Source: Branchiostoma floridae
Lineage: Eukaryota > Chordata > Leptocardii > Amphioxiformes > Branchiostomatidae
NCBI RefSeq assembly: GCF_000003815.2
Contig: NW_023365819.1
Coordinates: 1-38,914, forward strand
Length of the DNA stretch: 38,914 bases
Direction: 5' to 3'
Part shown: piece by piece, positions 10,013 to 22,024 of the stretch
Layout of the letters: every line of letters starts with the position of its first letter
Numbering within the stretch: position 1 is the stretch's first letter
Program-made: the position numbers and the translations under genes
The notes under the pieces: generated by a model
The model's database searches: none
What the model saw: the letters and a program-made list of their open reading frames with translations, nothing else
What the model was told of the DNA's origin: nothing

Positions 10013-12245
10013 AAAAATGAAATTTCCCCAGATCGGCCGACATGGCCCGTTTTGGGCCCAAAATGGCATTTTTGCAAAGGCGCGGACCTGTGGAACATTT
10101 TTGGGGTCCAAAAATGAAATTTCCCCAGATCGACCGACATGGCCCGTTTCGGGCCCAAAATGGCATTTTTGCAAAGGCGCGGACCTGCGGAAAGTTTTCG
10201 GGGTCCAAAAATGAAATTTCCCCAGACCGGCCGACATGGCCCGTTTTGGGCCCAAAATGGCATTTTTGCAAAGCGCGCGGACCTGCGGAAAGTTTTTGGG
10301 GTCCAAAAATGAAATTTCCCCACATCGCCCGGAATGGCCCGTTTCGGGCCCAAAATGGCATTTTTGCAAAGGCGCGGACCTGTGGAACATTTTTGGGGTC
10401 CAAAAATGAAATTTCCCCAGACCGGCCGACATGGCCCGTTTTGGGCCCAAAATGGCATTTTTGCAAAGGCGCGGACCTGCGGAAAGTTTTCGGGGTCCAA
10501 AAATTAAATTTCCCCAGACCGGCCGACATGGCCCGTTTTGGGCCCAAAATGGCATTTTTGCAAAGCCGCGGACCTGCGGAAAGTTTTTGGGGTCCAAAAA
10601 TGAAATTTCCCCACATCGCCCCGAATGGCCCGTTTCGGGCCCAAAATGGCATTTTTGCAAAGGCGCGGACCTGCGGAAAGTTTTTGGGGTCCAAAAATGA
10701 AATTTCCCCAGACCGGCCGACATGGCCCGTTTTGGGCCCAAAATGGCATTTTTGCAAAGGCGCGGACCTGTCGAACATTTTTGGGGTCCAAAAATGAAAT
10801 TTTCCCAGATCGACCGACATGGCCCGTTTCGGGCCCAAAATGGCATTTTTGCAAAGGCGCGGACCTGCGGAAAGTTTTCGGGGTCCAAAAATGAAATTTC
10901 CCCAGACCGGCCGACATGGCCCGTTTTGGGCCCAAAATGGCATTTTTGCAAAGGCGCGGACCTGCGGAAAGTTTTTGGGGTCCAAAAATGAAATTTCCCC
11001 ACATCGCCCCAAATGGCCCGTTTTGGGCCCAAAATGGCATTTTTGCAAAGGCGCGGACCTGTCGAACATTTTTGGGGTCCAAAAATGAAATTTCCCCAGA
11101 CCGGCCGACATGGCCCGTTTTGGGCCCAAAATGGCATTTTTGCAAAGGCGCGGACCTGCGGAAAGTTTTCGGGGTCCAAAAATGAAATTTCCCCAGATCG
11201 GCCGACATGGCCCGTTTTGGGCCCAAAATGGCATTTTTGCAAAGGCGCGGACCTGCGGAAAGTTTTTGGGGTCCAAAAATGAAATTTCCCCACATCGCCC
11301 CGAATGGCCCGTTTCGGGCCCAAAATGGCATTTTTGCAAAGGCGCGGACCTGTGGAACATTTTTGGGGTCCAAAAATGAAATTTCCCCAGACCGGCCGAC
11401 ATGGCCCGTTTTGGGCCCAAAATGGCATTTTTGCAAAGGCGCGGACCTGTGGAAAGTTTTTGGGGTCCAAAAATGAAATTTTCCCAGATCGACCGACATG
11501 GCCCGTTTCGGGCCCAAAATGGCATTTTTGCAAAGGCGCGGACCTGCGGAACAGTTTTCGGGGTCCAAAAATGAAATTTCCCCAGATCGGCCGACATGGC
11601 CCGTTTTGGGCCCAAAATGGCATTTTTGCAAAGGCGCGGACCTGTGGAACGTTTTTGGGGTCCAAAAATGAAATTTCCCCAGATCGACCGACATGGCCCG
11701 TTTCGGGCCCAAAATGGCATTTTTGCAAAGGCGCGGACCTGCGGAAAGTTTTTGGGGTCCAAAAATGAAATTTCCCCAGACCGGCCGACATGGCCCGTTT
11801 TGGGCCCAAAATGGCATTTTTGCAAAGGCGCGGACCTGCGGAAAGTTTTTGGGGTCCAAAAATGAAATTTCCCCAGATCGCCCGGCATGGCCCGTTTCGG
11901 GCCCAAAATGGCATTTTTGCAAAGGCGCGGACCTGCGGAAAGTTTTCGGGGTCCAAAAATGAAATTTCCCCAGACCGGCCGACATGGCCCGTTTTGGGCC
12001 CAAAATGGCATTTTTGCAAAGGCGCGGACCTGCGGAAAGTTTTCGGGGTCCAAAAATGAAATTTCCCCAGACCGGCCGACATGGCCCGTTTTGGGCCCAA
12101 AATGGCATTTTTGCAAAGGCGCGGACCTGCGGAAAGTTTTTGGGGTCCAAAAATGAAATTTCCCCACATCGCCCCGAATGGCCCGTTTCGGGCCCAAAAT
12201 GGCATTTTTGCAAAGGCGCGGACCTGTCGAACATTTTTGGGGTCC

Positions 12246-12633
12246 AAAAATGAAATTTCCCCAGACCGGCCGACATGGCCCGTTTTGGGCCCAAAATGGC
12301 ATTTTTGCAAAGGCGCGGACCTGTCGAACATTTTTGGGGTCCAAAAATGAAATTTTCCCAGATCGACCGACATGGCCCGTTTCGGGCCCAAAATGGCATT
12401 TTTGCAAAGGCGCGGACCTGCGGAAAGTTTTCGGGGTCCAAAAATGAAATTTCCCCAGACCGGCCGACATGGCCCGTTTTGGGCCCAAAATGGCATTTTT
12501 GCAAAGGCGCGGACCTGCGGAAAGTTTTTGGGGTCCAAAAATGAAATTTTCCCACATCGCCCCGAATGGCCCGTTTCGGGCCCAAAATGGCATTTTTGCA
12601 AAGGCGCGGACCTGTCGAACATTTTTGGGGTCC
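12246..12633 (+). repeat. 388-bp higher-order repeat (central example, copy 1)
   Basis: The order is A(TCG), B(CGG-C), A(CGG-T), D(TCG). The D monomer carries a hybrid spacer, ATTTTCCCACATCG, with the B-type T before CCC. It differs from the following block at three sites by eye. Confidence 0.85.
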
Positions 12634-13021
12634 AAAAATGAAATTTCCCCAGACCGGCCGACATGGCCCGTTTTGGGCCCAAAATGGCATTTTTGCAAAG
12701 GCGCGGACCTGTCGAACATTTTTGGGGTCCAAAAATGAAATTTTCCCAGATCGACCGACATGGCCCGTTTCGGGCCCAAAATGGCATTTTTGCAAAGGCG
12801 CGGACCTGCGGAAAGTTTTCGGGGTCCAAAAATGAAATTTCCCCAGACCGGCCGACATGGCCCGTTTTGGGCCCAAAATGGCATTTTTGCAAAGGCGCGG
12901 ACCTGCGGAAAGTTTTTGGGGTCCAAAAATGAAATTTCCCCACATCGCCCCAAATGGCCCGTTTCGGGCCCAAAATGGCATTTTTGCAAAGGCGCGGACC
13001 TGTGGAACATTTTTGGGGTCC
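12634..13021 (+). repeat. 388-bp higher-order repeat (central example, copy 2)
   Basis: The order is A(TCG), B(CGG-C), A(CGG-T), D(TGG) with the CCCCAAATGG form of the D head. From 13022 the array switches to three-monomer blocks A(CGG-C)-A(CGG-T)-D and then a two-monomer A(CGG-T)-D block, before B-like spacing resumes near 13604. Confidence 0.85.
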
Positions 13022-16000
13022 AAAAATGAAATTTCCCCAGACCGGCCGACATGGCCCGTTTTGGGCCCAAAATGGCATTTTTGCAAAGGCGCGGACCTGC
13101 GGAAAGTTTTCGGGGTCCAAAAATGAAATTTCCCCAGACCGGCCGACATGGCCCGTTTTGGGCCCAAAATGGCATTTTTGCAAAGGCGCGGACCTGCGGA
13201 AAGTTTTTGGGGTCCAAAAATGAAATTTCCCCACATCGCCCCAAATGGCCCGTTTCGGGCCCAAAATGGCATTTTTGCAAAGGCGCGGACCTGTGGAACA
13301 TTTTTGGGGTCCAAAAATGAAATTTCCCCAGACCGGCCGACATGGCCCGTTTTGGGCCCAAAATGGCATTTTTGCAAAGGCGCGGACCTGCGGAAAGTTT
13401 TTGGGGTCCAAAAATGAAATTTCCCCACATCGCCCCGAATGGCCCGTTTCGGGCCCAAAATGGCATTTTTGCAAAGGCGCGGACCTGTGGAACATTTTTG
13501 GGGTCCAAAAATGAAATTTCCCCAGACCGGCCGACATGGCCCGTTTTGGGCCCAAAATGGCATTTTTGCAAAGGCGCGGACCTGTGGAACATTTTTGGGG
13601 TCCAAAAATGAAATTTTCCCAGATCGGCCGACATGGCCCGTTTCGGGCCCAAAATGGCATTTTTGCAAAGGCGCGGACCTGCGGAAAGTTTTCGGGGTCC
13701 AAAAATGAAATTTCCCCAGACCGGCCGACATGGCCCGTTTTGGGCCCAAAATGGCATTTTTGCAAAGGCGCGGACCTGCGGAAAGTTTTCGGGGTCCAAA
13801 AATGAAATTTCCCCACATCGGCCCGAATGGCCCGTTTCGGGCCCAAAATGGCATTTTTGCAAAGGCGCGGACCTGTGGAACATTTTCGGGGTCCAAAAAT
13901 TACATTTCCCCAGATCGGCCGACATGGCCCGTTTCGGGCCCAAAATGGCATTTTTGCAAAGGCGCGGACCTGTCGAACATTTTTGGGGTCCAAAAATGAA
14001 ATTTTCCCAGATCGACCGACATGGCCCGTTTCGGGCCCAAAATGGCATTTTTGCAAAGGCGCGGACCTGCGGAAAGTTTTTGGGGTCCAAAAATGAAATT
14101 TCCCCAGACCGGCCGACATGGCCCGTTTTGGGCCCAAAATGGCATTTTTGCAAAGGCGCGGACCTGCGGAAAGTTTTCGGGGTCCAAAAATGAAATTTCC
14201 CCAGACCGGCCGACATGGCCCGTTTTGGGCCCAAAATGGCATTTTTGCAAAGGCGCGGACCTGCGGAAAGTTTTTGGGGTCCAAAAATGAAATTTCCCCA
14301 CATCGGCCCGAATGGCCCGTTTCGGGCCCAAAATGGCATTTTTGCAAAGGCGCGGACCTGTCGAACATTTTTGGGGTCCAAAAATGAAATTTCCCCAGAC
14401 CGGCCGACATGGCCCGTTTTGGGCCCAAAATGGCATTTTTGCAAAGGCGCGGACCTGTCGAACATTTTTGGGGTCCAAAAATGAAATTTTCCCAGATCGA
14501 CCAACATGGCCCGTTTCGGGCCCAAAATGGCATTTTTGCAAAGGCGCGGACCTGCGGAAAGTTTTCGGGGTCCAAAAATGAAATTTCCCCAGACCGGCCG
14601 ACATGGCCCGTTTTGGGCCCAAAATGGCATTTTTGCAAAGGCGCGGACCTGCGGAAAGTTTTTGGGGTCCAAAAATGAAATTTCCCCACATCGCCCCAAA
14701 TGGCCCGTTTCGGGCCCAAAATGGCATTTTTGCAAAGGCGCGGACCTGTCGAACATTTTTGGGGTCCAAAAATGAAATTTCCCCAGACCGGCCGACATGG
14801 CCCGTTTTGGGCCCAAAATGGCATTTTTGCAAAGGCGCGGACCTGCGGAAAGTTTTTGGGGTCCAAAAATGAAATTTCCCCACATCGCCCCGAATGGCCC
14901 GTTTCGGGCCCAAAATGGCATTTTTGCAAAGGCGCGGACCTGTCGAACATTTTTGGGGTCCAAAAATGAAATTTCCCCAGACCGGCCGACATGGCCCGTT
15001 TTGGGCCCAAAATGGCATTTTTGCAAAGGCGCGGACCTGCGGAAAGTTTTCGGGGTCCAAAAATTAAATTTCCCCAGACCGGCCGACATGGCCCGTTTTG
15101 GGCCCTAAATGGCATTTTTGCAAAGCCGCGGACCTGCGGAAAGTTTTTGGGGTCCAAAAATGAATTTCCCCACATCGCCCCGAATGGCCCGTTTCGGGCC
15201 CAAAATGGCATTTTTGCAAAGGCGCGGACCTGTGGAACATTTTTGGGGTCCAAAAATGAAATTTCCCCAGACCGGCCGACAAGGCCCGTTTTGGGCCCAA
15301 AATGGCATTTTTGCAAAGGCGCGGACCTGCGTAAAGTTTTTGGGGTCCAAAAATGAAATTTCCCCAGACCGGCCGACATGGCCCGTTTTGGGCCCAAAAT
15401 GGCATTTTTGCAAAGGCGCGGACCTGCGGAAAGATTTTTGGGGTCCAAAAATGAAATTTCCCCACATCGCCCCGAATGGCCCGTTTCGGGCCCAAAATGG
15501 CATTTTTGCAAAGGCGCGGACCTGTCGAACATTTTTGGGGTCCAAAAATGAATTTCCCCAGACCGGCCGACATGGCCCGTTTTGGGCCCAAAATGGCATT
15601 TTTGCAAAGGCGCGGACCTGCGGAAAGTTTTTCGGGGTCCAAAAATGAAATTTCCCCAGACCGGCCGACATGGCCCGTTTTGGGCCCAAAATGGCATTTT
15701 TGCAAAGGCGCGGACCTGCGGAAGTTTTTGGGGTCCAAAAATGAAATTTCCCCACATCGCCCGGAATGGCCCGTTTCGGGGCCCAAAATGGCATTTTTGC
15801 AAAGGCGCGGACCTGTCGAACATTTTTGGGGTCCAAAAATGAAATTTCCCCAGACCGGCCGACATGGCCCGTTTTGGGCCCAAAATGGCATTTTTGCAAA
15901 GGCGCGGACCTGCGGAAAGTTTTCGGGGTCCAAAAATTAAATTTCCCCAGACCGGCCGACATGGCCCGTTTTGGGCCCTAAATGGCATTTTTGCAAAGCC

Positions 16001-16221
16001 GCGGACCTGCGGAAGTTTTTGGGGTCCAAAAATGAAATTTCCCCACATCGCCCCGAATGGCCCGTTTCGGGCCCAAAATGGCATTTTTGCAAAGGCGCGG
16101 ACCTGTGGAACATTTTTGGGGTCCAAAAATGAAATTTCCCCAGACCGGCCGACATGGCCCGTTTTGGGCCCAAAATGGCATTTTTGCAAAGGCGCGGACC
16201 TGCGGAAAGTTTTCGGGGTCC

Positions 16222-16900
16222 AAAAATTAAATTTCCCCAGACCGGCCGACATGGCCCGTTTTGGGCCCAAAATGGCATTTTTGCAAAGGCGCGGACCTGT
16301 CGAACATTTTTGGGGTCCAAAAATGAAATTTTCCCAGATCGACCGACATGGCCCGTTTCGGGCCCAAAATGGCATTTTTGCAAAGGCGCGGACCTGCGGA
16401 AAGTTTTCGGGGTCCAAAAATGAAATTTCCCCAGACCGGCCGACATGGCCCGTTTTGGGCCCAAAATGGCATTTTTGCAAAGGCGCGGACCTGCGGAAAG
16501 TTTTTGGGGTCCAAAAATGAAATTTCCCCACATCGCCCCAAATGGCCCGTTTCGGGCCCAAAATGGCATTTTTGCAAAGGCGCGGACCTGTGGAACATTT
16601 TTGGGGTCCAAAAATGAAATTTCCCCAGACCGGCCGACATGGCCCGTTTTGGGCCCAAAATGGCATTTTTGCAAAGGCGCGGACCTGCGGAAAGTTTTCG
16701 GGGTCCAAAAATGAAATTTCCCCAGACCGGCCGACATGGCCCGTTTTGGGCCCAAAATGGCATTTTTGCAAAGGCGCGGACCTGCGGAAAGTTTTTGGGG
16801 TCCAAAAATGAAATTTCCCCACATCGGCCCAAATGGCCCGTTTCGGGCCCAAAATGGCATTTTTGCAAAGGCGCGGACCTGTCGAACATTTTTGGGGTCC
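16222..16900 (+). repeat. 679-bp seven-monomer higher-order block, second example
   Basis: The order is A(TCG), B(CGG-C), A(CGG-T), D(TGG), A(CGG-C), A(CGG-T), D(TCG), the same type order as the block at 6217 apart from one D tail. The next A(TCG)-B pair starts at 16901. The first monomer begins with the AATTAAAT spacer variant. Confidence 0.8.
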
Positions 16901-17329
16901 AAAAATGAAATTTCCCCAGACCGGCCGACATGGCCCGTTTTGGGCCCAAAATGGCATTTTTGCAAAGGCGCGGACCTGTCGAACATTTTTGGGGTCCAAA
17001 AATGAAATTTTCCCAGATCGACCAACATGGCCCGTTTCGGGCCCAAAATGGCATTTTTGCAAAGCGCGCGGACCTGCGGAAAGTTTTCGGGGTCCAAAAA
17101 TGAAATTTCCCCAGACCGGCCGACATGGCCCGTTTTGGGCCCAAAATGGCATTTTTGCAAAGGCGCGGACCTGCGGAAAGTTTTTGGGGTCCAAAAATGA
17201 AATTTCCCCACATCGCCCCAAATGGCCCGTTTCGGGCCCAAAATGGCATTTTTGCAAAGGCGCGGACCTGTGGAACATTTTTGGGGTCCAAAAATGAAAT
17301 TTCCCCAGACCGGCCGACATGGCCCGTTT

Positions 17330-17455
17330 TGGGCCAAAATGGCATTTTTTGCAAGGCGCGGACCTGTCGAACATTTTTGGGGTCCAAAAATGAAAATTCC
17401 CCCAGATCGACCGACATGGCCCGTTTCGGGCCAAAATGGCATTTTTGTACAGGCG
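17330..17455 (+). repeat. Indel-rich patch of satellite
   Basis: Two successive monomers have shortened GGGCCAAAATGG cores. They also show a longer T run with a shorter A run (GGCATTTTTTGCAAGGCG), GAAAATTCCCCCAG, and TTTTTGTACAGGCG. Paired gain and loss of single bases in homopolymer runs fits read-level error, although real divergence is possible. Confidence 0.55.
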
Positions 17456-17693
17456 CGGACCTGCGGAAAGTTTTCGGGGTCCAAAAATGAAATTTCCCCA
17501 GACCGGCCGACATGGCCCGTTTTGGGCTCAAAATGGCATTTTTGCAAAGGCGCGGACCTGCGGAAAGTTTTTGGGGTCCAAAAATGAAATTTCCCCACAT
17601 CGCCCCGAATGGCCCGTTTCGGGCCCAAAATGGCATTTTTGCAAAGGCGCGGACCTGTCGAACATTTTTGGGGTCCAAAAATGAAATTTCCCC

Positions 17694-17854
17694 NNNNNNN
17701 NNNNNNNNNNNNNNNNNNNNNNNNNNNNNNNNNNNNNNNNNNNNNNNNNNNNNNNNNNNNNNNNNNNNNNNNNNNNNNNNNNNNNNNNNNNNNNNNNNNN
17801 NNNNNNNNNNNNNNNNNNNNNNNNNNNNNNNNNNNNNNNNNNNNNNNNNNNNNN
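17694..17854. other. Assembly gap, 161 N, repeat phase preserved
   Basis: ATGG landmarks at 17609 and 17900 are 291 bp (three monomers) apart, so the N length is consistent with uninterrupted 97-bp repeats. Confidence 0.99.
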
Positions 17855-20800
17855 AACATTTTTGGGGTCCAAAAATGAAATTTCCCCAGATCGGCCGACA
17901 TGGCCCGTTTCGGGCCCAAAATGGCATTTTTGCAAAGGCGCGGACCTGTCGAACATTTTTGGGGTCCAAAAATGAAATTTCCCCAGATCGGCCGACATGG
18001 CCCGTTTTGGGCCCAAAATGGCATTTTTGCAAAGGCGCGGACCTGTCGAACATTTTTGGGGTCCAAAAATGAAATTTTCCCAGATCGACCGACATGGCCC
18101 GTTTCGGGCCCAAAATGGCATTTTTGCAAAGGCGCGGACCTGCGGAAAGTTTTCGGGGTCCAAAAATGAAATTTCCCCAGACCGGCCGACATGGCCCGTT
18201 TTGGGCCCAAAATGGCATTTTTGCAAAGGCGCGGACCTGCGGAAAGTTTTTGGGGTCCAAAAATGAAATTTCCCCACATCGCCCCGAATGGCCCGTTTTG
18301 GGCCCAAAATGGCATTTTTGCAAAGGCGCGGACCTGTCGAACATTTTTGGGGTCCAAAAATGAAATTTCCCCAGACCGGCCGACATGGCCCGTTTTGGGC
18401 CCAAAATGGCATTTTTGCAAAGGCGCGGACCTGTCGAACATTTTTGGGGTCCAAAAATGAAATTTTCCCAGATCGACCGACATGGCCCGTTTCGGGCCCA
18501 AAATGGCATTTTTGCAAAGGCGCGGACCTGCGGAAAGTTTTCGGGGTCCAAAAATGAAATTTCCCCAGACCGGCCGACATGGCCCGTTTTGGGCCCAAAA
18601 TGGCATTTTAGCAAAGGCGCGGACCTGCGGAAAGTTTTTGGGGTCCAAAAATGAAATTTCCCCACATCGCCCCGAATGGCCCGTTTCGGGCCCAAAATGG
18701 CATTTTTGCAAAGGCGCGGACCTGTGGAACATTTTTGGGGTCCAAAAATGAAATTTCCCCAGACCGGCCGACATGGCCCGTTTTGGGCCCAAAATGGCAT
18801 TTTTGCAAAGGCGCGGACCTGCGGAAAGTTTTCGGGGTCCAAAAATGAAATTTCCCCAGACCGGCCGACATGGCCCGTTTTGGGCCCAAAATGGCATTTT
18901 TGCAAAGGCGCGGACCTGCGGAAAGTTTTCGGGGTCCAAAAATTAAATTTCCCCAGACCGGCCGACATGGCCCGTTTTGGGCCCAAAATGGCATTTTTGC
19001 AAAAGCGCGGACCTGCGGAAAGTTTTTGGGGTCCAAAAATGAAATTTCCCCACATCGGCCGACATGGCCCGTTTCGGGCCCAAAATGGCATTTTTGCAAA
19101 GGCGCGGACCTGTGGAACATTTTTGGGGTCCAAAAAATGAAAATTTCCCCAGATCGGCCCGACATGGCCCGTTTTGGGCCCAAAAATGGCATTTTTGCAA
19201 AGGCGCGGACCTGCGGAAAGTTTTTGGGGGTCCAAAAATGAAATTTCCCCAGACCGGCCGACATGGCCCGTTTTGGGCCCAAAATGGCATTTTTGCAAAG
19301 GCGCGGACCTGCGGAAAGTTTTTGGGGTCCAAAAATGAAATTTCCCCAGATCGCCCGGAATGGCCCGTTTCGGGCCCAAAATGGCATTTTTGCAAAGGCG
19401 CGGACCTGTGGAACATTTTTGGGGTCCAAAAATGAAATTTCCCCAGACCGGCCGACATGGCCCGTTTTGGGCCCAAAATGGCATTTTTGCAAAGGCGCGG
19501 ACCTGTCGAACATTTTTGGGGTCCAAAAATGAAATTTTCCCAGATCGACCGACATGGCCCGTTTCGGGCCCAAAATGGCATTTTTGCAAAGGCGCGGACC
19601 TGCGGAAAGTTTTCGGGGTCCAAAAATGAAATTTCCCCAGACCGGCCGACATGGCCCGTTTTGGGCCCAAAATGGCATTTTTGCAAAAGGCGCGGACCTG
19701 CGGAAAGTTTTTGGGGTCCAAAAATTAAATTTCCCCACATCGCCCCGAATGGCCCGTTTCGGGCCCAAAATGGCATTTTTGCAAAGGCAGCGGACCTGTC
19801 GAACCATTTTTGGGGTCCAAAAATGAAATTTCCCCAGACCGGCCGACATGGCCCGTTTTGGGCCCAAAATGGCATTTTTGCAAAGGCTGCGGACCTGCGG
19901 AAAGTTTTCGGGGTCCAAAAATTAAATTTCCCCAGACCGGCCGACATGGCCCGTTTTGGGCCCTAAATGGCATTTTTGCAAAGGCGCGGACCTGCGGAAA
20001 GTTTTTGGGGTCCAAAAATGAAATTTCCCCACATCGCCCCGAATGGCCCGTTTCGGGCCCAAAATGGCATTTTTGCAAAGGCGCGGACCTGTGGAACATT
20101 TTTGGGGTCCAAAAATGAAATTTCCCCAGACCGGCCGACATGGCCCGTTTTGGGCCCAAAATGGCATTTTTGCAAAGGCGCGGACCTGCGGAAAGTTTTC
20201 GGGGTCCAAAAATTAAATTTCCCCAGACCGGCCGACATGGCCCGTTTTGGGCCCAAAATGGCATTTTTGCAAAGCCGCGGACCTGCGGAAAGTTTTTGGG
20301 GTCCAAAAATGAAATTTCCCCACATCGCCCCAAATGGCCCGTTTCGGGCCCAAAATGGCATTTTTGCAAAGGCGCGGACCTGTGGAACATTTTTGGGGTC
20401 CAAAAATGAAATTTCCCCAGACCGGCCGACATGGCCCGTTTTGGGCCCAAAATGGCATTTTTGCAAAGGCGCGGACCTGTCGAACATTTTTGGGGTCCAA
20501 AAATGAAATTTCCCCAGATCGTCCGACATGGCCCGTTTTGGGCCCAAAATGGCATTTTTGCAAAGGCGCGGACCTGCGGAAAGTTTTCGGGGTCCAAAAA
20601 TGAAATTTCCCCAGACCGGCCGACATGGCCCGTTTTGGGCCCAAAATGGCATTTTTGCAAAGGCGCGGACCTGCGGAAAGTTTTTGGGGTCCAAAAATGA
20701 AATTTCCCCAGACCGGCCGACATGGCCCGTTTTGGGCCCAAAATGGCATTTTTGCAAAGGCGCGGACCTGCGGAAAGTTTTTGGGGTCCAAAAATGAAAT

Positions 20801-21434
20801 TTCCCCACATCGCCCCGAATGGCCCGTTTCGGGCCCAAAATGGCATTTTTGCAAAGGCGCGGACCTGCGGAAAGTTTTTGGGGTCCAAAAATGAAATTTC
20901 CCCAGACCGGCCGACATGGCCCGTTTTGGGCCCAAAATGGCATTTTTGCAAAGGCGCGGACCTGTCGAACATTTTTGGGGTCCAAAAATGAAATTTTCCC
21001 AGATCGACCGACATGGCCCGTTTCGGGCCCAAAATGGCATTTTTGCAAAGGCGCGGACCTGCGGAAAGTTTTTCGGGTCCAAAAATGAAATTTCCCCACA
21101 TCGCCCCGAATCGCCCGTTTTGGGCCCAAAATGGCATTTTTGCAAAGGCGCGGACCTGCGGAAAGTTTTCGGGGTCCAAAAATGAAATTTTCCCAGATCG
21201 ACCGACATGGCCCGTTTCGGGCCCAAAATGGCATTTTTGCAAAGAGCGCGGACCTGCGGAAAGTTTTCGGGGTCCAAAAATGAAATTTCCCCAGACCGGC
21301 CGACATGGCCCGTTTTGGGCCCAAAATGGCATTTTTGCAAAAGACGCGGACCTGCGGAAAGTTTTTGGGGTCCAAAAATGAAATTTCCCCACATCGCCCC
21401 GAATGGCCCGTTTCGGGCCCAAAATGGCATTTTT

Positions 21435-21562
21435 GCAAAGGGCCGCGGACCGTGTGAGAACATTTTTGGGGTCCAAAAATGAAATTCTCCCCAGACCGGC
21501 CGACATGGTCCCGTTTTGGGCCACAAAATGGCATTTTTGCAAAGGCTGCGGACCCTGCGGAA
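21435..21562 (+). repeat. Indel-rich patch of satellite
   Basis: The unit here has GGGCCGCGGACCGTGTGAGAACAT, GAAATTCTCCCC, TGGTCCCG, GGCCACAAAATGG and GGCTGCGGACCCTGCGG. Almost every change is a one-base insertion relative to the consensus. Clean monomers follow from about 21,580. Confidence 0.65.
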
Positions 21563-21889
21563 AGTTTTCGGGGTCCAAAAATGAAATTTCCCCAGACCGG
21601 CCGACATGGCCCGTTTTGGGCCCAAAATGGCATTTTTGCAAAGGCGCGGACCTGCGGAAAGTTTTCGGGGTCCAAAAATGAAATTTCCCCAGATCGGCCG
21701 ACATGGCCCGTTTTGGGCCCAAAATGGCATTTTTGCAAAGGCGCGGACCTGCGGAAAGTTTTTGGGGTCCAAAAATGAAATTTCCCCACATCGCCCCAAA
21801 TGGCCCGTTTCGGGCCCAAAATGGCATTTTTGCAAAGGCGCGGACCTGTCGAACATTTTTGGGGTCCAAAAATGAAATTTTCCCAGATC

Positions 21890-22024
21890 GGGACCGACAT
21901 GGCCCCGTTTCGGGGCCCCAAAATGGCATTTTTTTGCAAAGGCGGCGGACCCTTGCGGAAAGTTTTTCGGGGTCCCAAAAATGAAAATTTCCCCAGATCC
22001 GGCCGACATGGCCCCGGTTTTGGG
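21890..22024 (+). repeat. Strongly indel-rich monomer with doubled bases
   Basis: One unit carries roughly a dozen single-base insertions, including GATCGGGACCG, GGCCCCG, GGGGCCCC, TTTTTTTGC, GGCGGCGG, CCCTTGCGG, TTTTTCGG, TCCCAAAAATGAAAATTT and CCCCGGTTTT. The pattern is homopolymer or doublet expansion throughout, as expected of an uncorrected long read. Confidence 0.7.

Noticed and set aside
8435-17434. 2,999-codon minus-strand open frame (and similar ones at 3109-6732, 22966-29109, 34053-38849) as a giant repetitive protein gene
   Set aside because: The frame is open only because the satellite consensus lacks minus-strand stops in all three frames. The same DNA is read in three frames in turn, indels do not matter, and the frames end wherever a common monomer variant occurs. 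There is no promoter, no start context and no non-repeat domain. Several frames also run through N gaps.
21890-22024. A distinct diverged monomer family
   Set aside because: Differences are almost all single-base insertions in runs, with the underlying order still D(TCG), B-like, then A. Sequencing error explains this more simply.
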